DNA of 64,000 bases from NCBI GenBank assembly GCA_036399175.1, contig DASWNP010000011.1, positions 1-64,000 of the forward strand. Reading direction: 5' to 3'. This DNA comes from DASWNP01 sp036399175. Its GTDB lineage: Bacteria > Acidobacteriota > Blastocatellia > Pyrinomonadales > Pyrinomonadaceae. Position numbers and translations under genes: made by a program. Shown one piece after another: positions 1-8,600 of this stretch. How positions within the stretch are numbered: position 1 is the stretch's first letter; every line of letters begins with the position of its first letter. The notes below the pieces were generated by a model. It was not told the DNA's origin and did no database searches. It saw only the letters and a list, made by a program, of their open reading frames with translations.

Positions 1-29
1 ACTCGACACTCGTCACTTCTCACTGTCTT
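1..29. repeat. Partial heptad-repeat arm at window edge
   Basis: The first 29 bases are pyrimidine-rich 7-bp repeats of the form ACTCGTC with variants, ending just before the start codon at 30. They match the arm at 9844-9877 in unit sequence. The partner arm, if any, lies outside the window. Confidence 0.55.
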
Positions 30-1187
30 ATGGATAGGTTCATCGAAGAGCTTCCTTTCTTTAGCGATGAGCACCGTCGGCTGGCGGTGAGCGTGGCTAA
101 TTTCGTGGCGCGTGAGATTGAGCCGGGTGCGGCGTCGGAAGAGTCGGCGACAGATGCGGAGTTTCGCGGGCTGGTCGAGTTGCTGGCGCAGGCGGGGCTT
201 TTGCGTTACGCGGTGGCGCAAGGTGAAGCGCCGCTCGACGCGCGCTCGCTCTGCATTCTGCGCGAGGCGCTCTCATATTCCTCTTCGCTCGCAGACCTCG
301 CGCTCGTCATGCAGGGGCTCGGCACTTACGCTATCAGCCTCGCCGCGCCGGAGCACGTCCGCGATTTCTGGCTCTCGCGCGCGGCAGCAGGGAGGGCTAT
401 CGCCGCTTTCGCTTTGACCGAGCCGGAAGCGGGTTCTGATGTGTCGTCGATAAAAACGACGGCGCGGCGTGAGGGCGATAGCTACGTCATCGACGGGCGT
501 AAGTGTTTCATCTCAAACGCGGGCGTCGCAGACTTCTATACGGTCTTCGCCCGCACAGGCACGCGCCCGGACGGACGCGCGGAGCTTTCGGCCTTCGTCG
601 TCGGCTCGCGCATGCAGGGCTTCATCGTGCGCGAGCGGACGCAGCTTATCGCGGCGCACCCGATTGGAGTCGTCGAGTTCGACAATCTGCGCGTGCCGGT
701 CGAAGACCGCGTCGGCGCTGAAGGCGACGGCTTCTCCTTGGCGATGCAGACGCTCGATAGCTTCCGCGCCAGCGTCGGCGCAGCCGCCTGCGGCATGGCT
801 CGGCGTGCGCTCGACGAGGCTGCATCGTATGCGAAACGTCGGCAGCAGTTCGGCCAGCCGCTCGCCAGCCAGCAGTTGATACAGGCCAAGCTGGCCGAGA
901 TGATTACCGAGCTTGACGCCGCGCGCCTGCTCGTCTATCGCGCCGCTTACCTGAAAGACACGGACAAGAGCGCGCCCCTGACGCGCGTCGCCAGCGAGGC
1001 CAAGCTCTTCGCTACCGAAGCCGCCTCGCGCATCATCGACGAAGCCGTCCAGATTCATGGCGGCAACGGTCTCGTTCGAGGCCACACGGTCGAGCGCCTC
1101 TACAGAGACGTGCGCGCCCTTCGCATCTACGAAGGCACGTCCGAGATTCAGAAGCTCGTCATTGCCAGAGAATTACTGAAGGAATAA
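30..1187 (+). CDS. Acyl-CoA dehydrogenase
   Basis: FAD flavoenzyme that oxidises an acyl-CoA to the 2,3-enoyl-CoA, passing electrons to ETF. The 385-residue length is normal for the family. The order is helical N-terminal domain (about 1-120), central beta domain with FALTEPEAGSD (about 126-136), and C-terminal helical domain. RRQQFGQPLASQQ (about 270) and the terminal IYEGTSEIQ are family signatures; the glutamate of YEGTSEIQ corresponds to the catalytic base of medium-chain enzymes. The start at 30 follows a heptad-repeat arm with no clear Shine-Dalgarno site. The next gene, an aromatic-type FAD monooxygenase, suggests acyl-CoA or aromatic-CoA catabolism, but the substrate cannot be read from the sequence. 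Confidence 0.93.
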   Translation: MDRFIEELPFFSDEHRRLAVSVANFVAREIEPGAASEESATDAEFRGLVELLAQAGLLRYAVAQGEAPLDARSLCILREALSYSSSLADLALVMQGLGTYAISLAAPEHVRDFWLSRAAAGRAIAAFALTEPEAGSDVSSIKTTARREGDSYVIDGRKCFISNAGVADFYTVFARTGTRPDGRAELSAFVVGSRMQGFIVRERTQLIAAHPIGVVEFDNLRVPVEDRVGAEGDGFSLAMQTLDSFRASVGAAACGMARRALDEAASYAKRRQQFGQPLASQQLIQAKLAEMITELDAARLLVYRAAYLKDTDKSAPLTRVASEAKLFATEAASRIIDEAVQIHGGNGLVRGHTVERLYRDVRALRIYEGTSEIQKLVIARELLKE

Positions 1188-1273
1188 GTCTGGAGTCTGG
1201 AGTCTGGAGTCTAAAGTCAAAGACAGAGGTTTTCCGGTTTTGACTCCAGACTTCAGACTCCAGACTTTAGACT
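1187..1273. repeat. Heptad-repeat palindrome, unit AGTCTGG
   Basis: The left arm (1187-1221) has about five tandem 7-bp units (AGTCTGG, then AGTCTAA and AGTCAAA). The right arm (1238-1273) carries the reverse-complement unit (CCAGACT type). The arms are separated by about 17 bases. The first base overlaps the TAA stop of the acyl-CoA dehydrogenase. The same unit is reused at 4157-4276. A stable hairpin is expected on both strands. Confidence 0.85.
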
Positions 1274-1282
1274 GTACTTGCC

Positions 1283-2422
1283 ATGAAAATCGTCTGCATC
1301 GGCGGCGGCCCTGCCGGGTTGTATTTCGCGCTTCTGATGAAGAAGCTCGACGCGTCGCACGACATCGAGGTGTTTGAGAGGAATGCTCCCGACGACACTT
1401 TCGGGTGGGGCGTGGTCTTCTCGGATAAGACGCTCTCTTACATCCAGCGAACCGATGAAGAGTCGTATGCGCGTATCACGGAGAGCTTCGAGACGTGGGA
1501 CAACGTCGATGTCGTCCACCGCGACCGGAAGATTTCGATTCGCGGCAACAAGTTCTCAGGCATCGCGCGCATCAAGCTTCTGAACATCCTGCAAGAGCGC
1601 GCCGAAGGCTTGGGCGTTCGTCTGCGCTTTCGCACGAACGTCTCCGACGCGGAAGAGTTTGCGCGCGAGGCCGATTTGGTCGTCGGCTCGGACGGCGTCA
1701 ACAGCGAAGTGCGCGGGCGCTACAGCCGGTTTTTTCAACCCGAGCTGAGCGTGCGCAGCAACAAGTACATCTGGTACGGAACTAACCGGCTCTTTCACGG
1801 GCTGACGCTCACTTTCCGCGAGTCGGCTGCGGGTGTCTTCGCCGCTCACTCTTACAAGTTCAACAAAACAACCAGCACCTTCATCGTCGAGTGCGACGCC
1901 GCGACGTGGGCAAACGCCGGATTCGAGCGCATGCCCGACCCGGAGACGCGCGCCTACCTCGAAGAAGTTTTTCGCAGAGACCTCGACGGCCATCCGCTTC
2001 TCTCGAACAACTCGAAGTGGATAAACTTTCTCCTGGTCAAGAATCGCCACTGGAGCCACGAAAACGTCGCGCTCTTAGGCGACGCGCTGCACACGGCTCA
2101 TTTCTCAATCGGCTCGGGGACGAAGCTCGCGCTCGAAGATGCAATCGCGCTTCACCAAGCCTTCGCCGACGGGCTCGACGTGCCCCACGCGCTCGCCGAG
2201 TTTGAGCGCACGCGCAAGCCCATCATCGAAGCCTACCAGCAGGCCGCCTACGAGAGCCTCCTCTGGTTCGAGCACGCCGCCGACTACATGCACCTCGCGC
2301 CCGTCCCCTTCGCCTACAAGCTGATGACGCGCAGCAAAAAAATCGACTACGAAAACCTCAAAAAGCGCGACCCGCAGTTCATCGAGCTGTACGACAGAGA
2401 AATAGAAAAAGGGCAAAAGTAA
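1283..2422 (+). CDS. FAD-dependent aromatic monooxygenase, salicylyl-CoA 5-hydroxylase-like
   Basis: Single-component flavin hydroxylase. The N-terminal Rossmann motif GGGPAGLYFALL (about 7-18), a central VGSDGVNSEVR (DG motif, about 135) and VALLGDALHTAHFSIGSG (GD motif, about 265) place it in the p-hydroxybenzoate hydroxylase superfamily. The N-terminal stretch FGWGVVFSDKTL resembles the monooxygenase half of salicylyl-CoA 5-hydroxylases and VioD-like enzymes. At 379 residues it has the oxygenase half only, without the fused reductase. It lies 95 bases after the acyl-CoA dehydrogenase, separated by a heptad palindrome, so co-transcription is uncertain. The exact substrate is unknown. Confidence 0.85.
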   Translation: MKIVCIGGGPAGLYFALLMKKLDASHDIEVFERNAPDDTFGWGVVFSDKTLSYIQRTDEESYARITESFETWDNVDVVHRDRKISIRGNKFSGIARIKLLNILQERAEGLGVRLRFRTNVSDAEEFAREADLVVGSDGVNSEVRGRYSRFFQPELSVRSNKYIWYGTNRLFHGLTLTFRESAAGVFAAHSYKFNKTTSTFIVECDAATWANAGFERMPDPETRAYLEEVFRRDLDGHPLLSNNSKWINFLLVKNRHWSHENVALLGDALHTAHFSIGSGTKLALEDAIALHQAFADGLDVPHALAEFERTRKPIIEAYQQAAYESLLWFEHAADYMHLAPVPFAYKLMTRSKKIDYENLKKRDPQFIELYDREIEKGQK

Positions 2423-2488
2423 ATCGTCAATCGTGAATAGAAGAAAGCAGGGTTTCTCTATTCACGATTGACGATTCGCGATTGACGG
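2423..2488. repeat. Heptad-repeat palindrome between convergent genes, unit TCGTGAA
   Basis: The left arm (2423-2446) follows the TAA stop at 2420-2422 directly. The right arm (2453-2488) is its near-exact reverse complement with an extra repeat. The loop is only about 6 bases (gcaggg). It lies between convergent genes (the monooxygenase and mreB), where a bidirectional terminator is expected. Confidence 0.85.
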
Positions 2489-2500
2489 CTTTTAAGCTTC

Positions 2501-3577
2501 CTACCAGTTGACGACCAGCTCGTCTGAGGCTTGCCAGACTGGCACGTCTTCGCGGATGACGACGCGCTGGAGACGTTCGGGCTCGGAGAGGAGTCGTCCG
2601 GCTCCGAGGGCGACGGCTGCGAGCGGGTCGTCGGCGACGGCCACATGAAGGCGCAAATCTTTCTGTAGTCGTTCGGCCATGCCCTGAAGGAGCGCGCCGC
2701 CGCCCGTCAGAATCAGCCCCGTCTGGTAGATGTCTGCGGTCACGTCCGGCTTCGACTCTTCGATGGAGCGGCGCGCGCCCGCGATGATTTCGGTGATGAC
2801 GGGTTCGAGCGCTTCCCTAACCTCTTCGGAGTTAATCTCGACGGCCTTCGCCAGCCCGTCGGTCAACTGCTTGCCGACGACCTCCATGCGCCGCACCTCT
2901 GCGCCGTCTCCGCTCTCTGCCGAAGCCGCGCCCAGCTCTTTCTTCACCTGTTCGGCGGTGCGCTCGCCGAGCTGCATCTCATACTTGTTGCGGACGTAGT
3001 CGCGTATCGCTTCGTCCATCACGTTTCCGGCGACGGGCAGACTGTGAGAAGAGACGACCGCGCCCGAAGCGACGATGGCGATGTTGGTCGTGCCGCCGCC
3101 GATGTCAACGACTAAGTGCGCGCGCTCGTCTTCGTAAGAGAGTCCTGCGCCGAGGGCGGCGGCGAGTCCGGCATCGACGAGGTCAACGCGCGTCGCCTTG
3201 ACGCTTCTCGCCGCATCTCTCACGGAGCGCTGCTCAATCTGCGTGCTCGTGCCGGGGACGCCGATAACCATGTGGCTGCGCTTGTGATGATTCATCTGCG
3301 CGCGCGCGATAAAGGCGGCGAGCATCTTCTCCGCCGCCTCGTAGTTATCCAGAGAGCCGTTGCGCACGGGACGGTAGACCTCCGTGTCGTGCGGCTCGCG
3401 CCCCAGAAGCTTGAAAGCCTCCGCGCCTACCGAAAGCACCTCTCCCGTGTACTTGTGAATCGCCACCGCAGAGGGTTCGTTCAGGATGATGCCGCGTTCG
3501 GGCGCGTAGATGAGCGTGTTGACTGTTCCGAGGTCGATAGCCAGGTCGTCTGTGAAGAAGTTGCCGAGGATGTTCAT
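2501..3577 (-). CDS. mreB: Rod shape-determining protein MreB
   Basis: Bacterial actin homologue that forms membrane-associated filaments guiding lateral cell-wall synthesis. The start MNILGNFFTDDLAIDLGTVN is the usual MreB N-terminus. The phosphate-1 motif DLGTVNTL is at about 15-22, phosphate-2 DIGGGTTN at about 158-165, and the adenosine motif LTGGGALLQG near 300. The open frame extends 32 codons further upstream, but ATG 3577 is chosen because it fits the family N-terminus and has GGGAG about 9 bases ahead. The length of 358 residues is slightly longer than usual. No mreC or mreD lies next to it on the left, so it stands alone at the end of the minus-strand run. Confidence 0.95.
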   Translation of the reverse strand: MNILGNFFTDDLAIDLGTVNTLIYAPERGIILNEPSAVAIHKYTGEVLSVGAEAFKLLGREPHDTEVYRPVRNGSLDNYEAAEKMLAAFIARAQMNHHKRSHMVIGVPGTSTQIEQRSVRDAARSVKATRVDLVDAGLAAALGAGLSYEDERAHLVVDIGGGTTNIAIVASGAVVSSHSLPVAGNVMDEAIRDYVRNKYEMQLGERTAEQVKKELGAASAESGDGAEVRRMEVVGKQLTDGLAKAVEINSEEVREALEPVITEIIAGARRSIEESKPDVTADIYQTGLILTGGGALLQGMAERLQKDLRLHVAVADDPLAAVALGAGRLLSEPERLQRVVIREDVPVWQASDELVVNW

Positions 3578-3880
3578 AAAACTGCTGCTCCCTGTGATTC
3601 TAAATGCCCGCGAAGAGAATCTGTCGAGGTCACAGATGAGGCGGCAAATTCTGTTCCATGCCGGAGGTCGCATCGTTCGCCTAGGATTCGCTCGGGTGGA
3701 AATCGCGGGCGTTTTATTTCAGGACGATTCAGACGAGCCGGAAGGCTTCTCCCCGCTTGGAAAGCGAACGAGGCGAAGGGACAAAGGACGTAGGCGGGAG
3801 ACGAAGTGTGCGGACGCGGAGGCGACAAATATTAAGATGAGAAGGCGAGCGGATTGCGAAAGTGTTGCCATGCGGCTCGG
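3578..3880 (-). other. Intergenic region upstream of mreB, no gene seen
   Basis: These 303 bases separate the S4-domain gene from mreB. No open frame with coding character and a ribosome site was found on either strand. An AT-rich patch at about 3827-3842 (CTTAATATTTG on the minus strand) could be part of a promoter for mreB, but no convincing -35 partner was identified. Confidence 0.5.
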
Positions 3881-4150
3881 CTATTCCTCGACGCGTTTTT
3901 CGTCGCCGATGATTTCGTAGAGGCTGGAAGCTTCGCTCTTCGAGGTCTGCTTGGAGGCGGGCAGAGCGACGACGCGGACTGTAAGCAGCCGACCGCCGCG
4001 CCTGAGGGTTATCTCGTCGCCGACGCGCACGGCTCTCGAAGAACGCGCCGCCGCGCCGCCTACCCACACCGCCCCGGCCTCGCACAACTCCTGCGCTACC
4101 GTCCGGCGCAGCACCAGCCTGCTCGCTCGTAGGAATTGGTCTAAACGCAT
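3881..4150 (-). CDS. S4-domain RNA-binding protein, Hsp15-like
   Basis: Small 89-residue protein that starts directly with an S4 RNA-binding fold. MRLDQFLRASRLVLRRTVAQ and CEAGAVWVGGAAARSSRAVR are the helix-helix and beta elements, followed by VRVGDEITLR and RLLTVRVVALP. Relatives (Hsp15, RqcP) bind stalled 50S ribosomes carrying nascent chains; which of these it resembles in function cannot be decided here. The open frame continues 19 codons upstream into a heptad-repeat arm, but ATG 4150 begins exactly at the S4 domain. It precedes the SurA-like gene in neither sense nor spacing, so operon membership is unclear. Confidence 0.85.
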   Translation of the reverse strand: MRLDQFLRASRLVLRRTVAQELCEAGAVWVGGAAARSSRAVRVGDEITLRRGGRLLTVRVVALPASKQTSKSEASSLYEIIGDEKRVEE

Positions 4151-4156
4151 CGGATT

Positions 4157-4276
4157 AAGTCTGGAGTCTGGAGTCTGGAGTCTGAGAGTCCGAAAGCAAA
4201 AGTCCAAAGTCGAAACCCGTTGATGTTTCGACTTTGGACTTCAGACTTCAGACTCCAGACTTTAGACTCCAGACTT
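4157..4276. repeat. Heptad-repeat palindrome, unit AGTCTGG, long form
   Basis: The left arm (4157-4214) has four clean AGTCTGG-type heptads and then degenerate units (AGTCCAA, AGTCGAA). The right arm (4226-4276) mirrors them with CCAGACT-type heptads and ends in a run of T, three bases from the stop of the SurA-like gene at 4279. The unit is the same as at 1187-1273. It lies between two codirectional minus-strand genes. Confidence 0.85.
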
Positions 4277-4278
4277 TT

Positions 4279-5403
4279 TTACCTGTCCTCGCTCTTCTTC
4301 GAGGGGGCGGTCGTTTCTTTCGTCGGCGAGGCGGGGGCGTCTATTTTGAGCAGGGGGAGCACGGAGGCTTCGTAGGAGGGAGAAATCTTGACGTAGGCTT
4401 CCTTGCGAAGCGTGGTCATGTATTGCTCGTGCTCTTTCTGAGCGCGCTCCTGTGTGATGACGCCGCGCACCTGCTGCTCGTTGAAGACGGGCTCGCTCGA
4501 ACCCGTGCGGTCGTCAACGCGCAGAATCTGCAAGCCCTCGTCGGTGCGGATGGGCTCGGTGACGCCGCCCTTCTGCACGTTCTTGACGGCTGCGGCGAGG
4601 TCTGTGCGAAGCTCCGGAACCTCGAAGCGTCCGACCTTGCCTTTGTTCTGCGTGGCGATGCGCACGCCGTCCTGCTCGCGCTCGGAATGCGTCACGGCCA
4701 GTTGAGCAAAATCTGCTCCGCCGCGCGCCTGCGCGACAATCTGCGCTGCCTTTGCGCGCACCTCGGCCTCCGGCTTACCCGCGAAGCTCAGGAAAATCTC
4801 CGACAGCTCGACGCTCTCCGGCTTACGGAATTTTTCGCGGTTGGCCTGGAAATACTGTTGCAGCTCGGCGTCCGTGAGGCTGAAGTAAATCTTGGCATCG
4901 ACCTCGCGTTGAAGAACGGCCTGGCGCGTGAACTGTATGCGAAGGGTTTGTCGAATCTCGGTCGGGTCGATTTTGCTTTGACGAAGAGCCTCGTCGAGCT
5001 TCTCGATGGAGTCGATGCCCTGCGACTTGGCGACGCGCAGCATCTCGCGGTTGACCTCCGATTCGACATCCTCGCTCAGACGCGGCATCTCCTTGCCCTT
5101 CTGCATGAGAAGCTGCTCGTTAATCAGGTTGGCGATGATGCGCGGCTGGTTCTTCTGCACCTCTTCGGCGGCCTCAGCTTCAGTCATGCCGCGCTGCTTG
5201 AGCATTTCCTGCGCCTGCCGCATCTCGCGCCTGAGCATCGAGAGCGTCACCACGTCGTTATTGACCTGCGCGATGACCTCGTCGATGACGACCGGCACGC
5301 CCTCTTCCTGTGCCGAGACGCGGGGCGAGGCGGCGAGCATCAAAAGCAGCGCCGCCAGCCCCGGAATCCACACGCGCCCGCGCGCAAAAGATTTCAAATT
5401 CAC
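4279..5403 (-). CDS. SurA/PpiC-type periplasmic peptidyl-prolyl isomerase
   Basis: Periplasmic chaperone for outer-membrane protein folding. The signal peptide has core IPGLAALLLMLAAS and ends near RVSAQ. A SurA N-terminal helical domain follows (VDEVIAQVNNDVVTLSML), then one parvulin domain with SVELSEIFLSF, GGADFAQLAVTHSE, GKVGRFEVPEL and EGLQILRVDDRT. The GTG at 5403 is chosen: AGGAGTGA lies 8 bases ahead and the signal peptide begins immediately. The open frame runs 66 codons further upstream without signal-peptide logic. At 374 residues with a single parvulin domain, it is shorter than E. coli SurA, which has two. Confidence 0.88.
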   Translation of the reverse strand: MNLKSFARGRVWIPGLAALLLMLAASPRVSAQEEGVPVVIDEVIAQVNNDVVTLSMLRREMRQAQEMLKQRGMTEAEAAEEVQKNQPRIIANLINEQLLMQKGKEMPRLSEDVESEVNREMLRVAKSQGIDSIEKLDEALRQSKIDPTEIRQTLRIQFTRQAVLQREVDAKIYFSLTDAELQQYFQANREKFRKPESVELSEIFLSFAGKPEAEVRAKAAQIVAQARGGADFAQLAVTHSEREQDGVRIATQNKGKVGRFEVPELRTDLAAAVKNVQKGGVTEPIRTDEGLQILRVDDRTGSSEPVFNEQQVRGVITQERAQKEHEQYMTTLRKEAYVKISPSYEASVLPLLKIDAPASPTKETTAPSKKSEDR

Positions 5404-5636
5404 AGCTTTATTCACTCCTGTTATTTCGACCGCACGCAAACGGCTCGCGTGCCGGTCTCGTTTACTTTTGATGATTGACGAACGGTTTGAGACTTCAAAA
5501 ATTTTCGTTTGTCGGGCGACCTGGGAAACAGCCGTCAGTCGCATCGCTTGAAAACCTACGGGGTCGGGAAGGCGTTCGAGGCTACGGACGCTCCTAAACA
5601 AGCTGACAGGCTCGCCGTCGAACGAGGCGGAGCATT
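5404..5636 (-). other. Intergenic leader between mfd and the SurA-like gene
   Basis: A stretch of 233 bases without a supported gene. The SurA-like frame stays open through part of it, but its codons do not resemble the family. No clear terminator for mfd was found, so read-through from mfd is possible. Confidence 0.4.
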
Positions 5637-8600
5637 CTAATCCGCATTGCCGATTTCCAGCAACAGGCCGCGAGCCGTTTCGATGACGCGCTCGGCCTCA
5701 TCCTCCGTCAGCTCGACGCGCAAAACGCCGCTCGGCGCAAACGTCGCGCCCTGCCTTCGCCCGACGAGCGCCAGTAGCTTGTCGCCTGAGACGCGCGCCG
5801 TCTGCGACAGCTTGAAGGCGACGCCGCCCGGCTCTCCCTGAGTGCGGTCAATCGAGACGACGCCGATACCTTCAGCCGTCCGGCGCAAACTCGCGTACTC
5901 GAAAAGACTCTCGACCGACGCGGGCAGACGCCCGTAGCGGTCTTCCGTCTCGGCTCTGACGGCGCGCAAGCTTTCGTCGTCGCGCGCCGAGGCGACGCGT
6001 TTGTAAGTTCGCAGGCGCTGCCCCATGTCCGAGATGTAATCTTCGGGGATGGAGACATCCACGCCGAGATTGAGAGAGACCGAAGCCTCGTCCTCCACCT
6101 CTTCGCCGCGTAGCTCGGCGACCGTGCGCTCAAGCATCTGCGTGTAAAGATCGAAGCCGAGGGCGTCCATGTGCCCCGACTGCTGCCCGCCCAAAAGATT
6201 CCCAGCGCCGCGCAGCTCCAAATCGAGCGCGGCGACGCGGAAGCCCGCGCCGAGGTCGGAAAACTCACGAATCGCGGCCAGACGACGGCGTGCGATGGCC
6301 GTCAGCGTCAATTCCGATGGAATCAGCAGATAAGCGTAGGCGCGGCGATTTGAGCGTCCGACACGCCCGCGCAGTTGATAAAGCTGCGCGAGGCCGTAAT
6401 TATCGGCTCGGTTTATGATGATTGTGTTGGCGCGCGGGATGTCTATGCCGTTTTCGATGATGGTGGTGGCGACAAGAACGTCGTGCTTGTAGGCGACGAA
6501 ATCGAGCATCACCCCCTCCATCTCCTTCTCGTTCATCTGCCCGTGCGCGACGCAGACCCGCGCCTGCGGCACTAGCCTCTGGACGAGGGCGGCGATGGTC
6601 TCGATGGTCTCCACGCGGTTGTGTATGAAGAAGACCTGCCCGCCGCGCCCAAGCTCCAATTCAATCGCCGACTTGATGACCGACTCGGAGAACTGCACGA
6701 CCTGCGTCTGGATAGCGAGCCGGTCGCGCGGCGGAGTTTCGATGACCGACATGTCGCGCAAGCCCATCAGAGACATGTTGAGCGTGCGCGGAATCGGAGT
6801 GGCCGAAAGCGTCAAAACGTCCACGCGCTTCTTCAACTGCTTCAAACGCTCCTTGTGCGCGACGCCGAAACGCTGTTCCTCGTCCACGACAACCAGCCCC
6901 AATTCTCTGAACTTCAAATCCTTCGACAGAATCCGGTGCGTCCCGATGATGATGTCAACCTCGCCCGTCTCGACCCTGCGGACGACTTCTTTCTGCTCCT
7001 TCTGCGTGCGGAAGCGCGAGAGCAAATCAATCACGACGGGGAAGGCGGCGAAGCGCTGGCGGAACGTCTCGAAGTGCTGATAGGCGAGGACGGTGGTGGG
7101 CGTCAGGACTGCCACCTGCTTTCCGTCCATGACGGCCTTGAAGGCGGCGCGCATCGCCACTTCCGTCTTGCCGTAGCCGACATCGCCGCACAGCAGCCTG
7201 TCCATCGGGACGGTCTGCTCCATGTCGCGCTTCACGTCCTCGATGGCCGTCTCCTGATCGGGCGTCGGCACAAACTCGAACGACTCTTCAAACTCTCTCT
7301 GCCAGGGACTATCTGCCGCGAAGGCATAGCCCTGCACAAGCTTGCGCTCGGCGTAGAGGCGCAAAAGCTCGTCGGCCATATCGCGCATGGCGCGCTTGGC
7401 TTTGGCCTTCGTCTTCTGCCAGCCGAGGCCGCCCAGACGGTCGAGCGCCGGCTCGTGTCCTTCGGCGCTCGAATAACGCTGCACGAGGTCGAGACGTTCG
7501 ACCGGCACGTAGAGCTTCGCGTTGTCGGCGTAGAAGAGCAGCATGAACTCGCCGCTTCGCCCCTGCATCTCAAGCGTCTGCAAGCCGCCGAAACGCGCGA
7601 TGCCGTGGTCGATGTGGACGACGTAATCGCCCACCTTCAAGTCGCGGAAGTCGGAGAGAAACGCCGCCGTCTTCGACTTGCGCCTGCGCGCGGCAGTGCC
7701 CGCGCCCGCGCCGGATGTGCCCGGCGCACGACGCTCCAAAGTGCCGTCGCCAGCCTCGTCGAAGAGGTCGCTCTCGATGTGGACGACTAACCCTGCGCCC
7801 GGCAGCTCGAAGCCGCCCGACAGACGCCCGACCGTCACCACGACCGACGCCGACTCTGCGACGCCGACGCCCGCCTCACTGCTCACGCTCTCGCCCGGAA
7901 GCGCCACGCGCGCCGCGACGCCGTAGTCCGAGAGCATCTCGCCGACGCGCTCGGCCATCCCCGCGCTCGGCATCGCAAAGAGCACGACGTTCGTCGTCTG
8001 GCGCACGGTGCGCGCGAGGTCTGAGGCCAGCTCAGGTATCCGCCCGTGATAACGACGCGGCGCGCGCGCCGTCCATTCAACCTCCGGCGCGCGCTCCACC
8101 GCCGGAAACAGAAAGAGCGGCGCAGCCGATGCCCGCGCCCGACCGATACTGAACGAAGGCTCTTCCGTCTCGCCCACGAACCTTTCGTCCACCAGCGCCG
8201 CCCCGCGCCCCAGCGCCCGCAGTTCCAGACGCCTCACGCCCGCAAGACGCTCCCGCAACTGCTCGACCGTCAGATAAATCTCTTCAGGCCGCAGTCCAAT
8301 CTCGTCCGCCGCCTCGTTCTCAGCGTAGCGCGCCGAAAGCGTCTCAAACGTCTGGCTCAAATACTGCTCGACGCCGCCTGGCTCGTTGACGACGAGCACC
8401 GTCTCGCCTCTGTCTCCAACATCGCGCAGGTAATCAAACGCGCTCGCCTTCGTATCTCTGACGAGCGAAATCAACCATTCCCAACCGGGGAAGGTCTCGC
8501 CCTCGTCGGCGTAAATCGTCCTGTCCTTCAGAGCGCGCGCATAGCGTTCCTCCGCCCAACGCTCGCGCGCAAGCTCCGCCCACAGCCGAAAGTCATCAGC

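Noticed and set aside
4234..5478. Long plus-strand open frame of 414 codons
   Set aside because: It is antisense to the SurA-like gene and its predicted sequence is Leu/Arg/His-rich with no family features. The minus-strand gene has a signal peptide and parvulin motifs.
6621..7790. Plus-strand open frame of 389 codons
   Set aside because: Antisense to mfd. High GC content creates long open frames opposite real genes; the translation has no recognisable motif.
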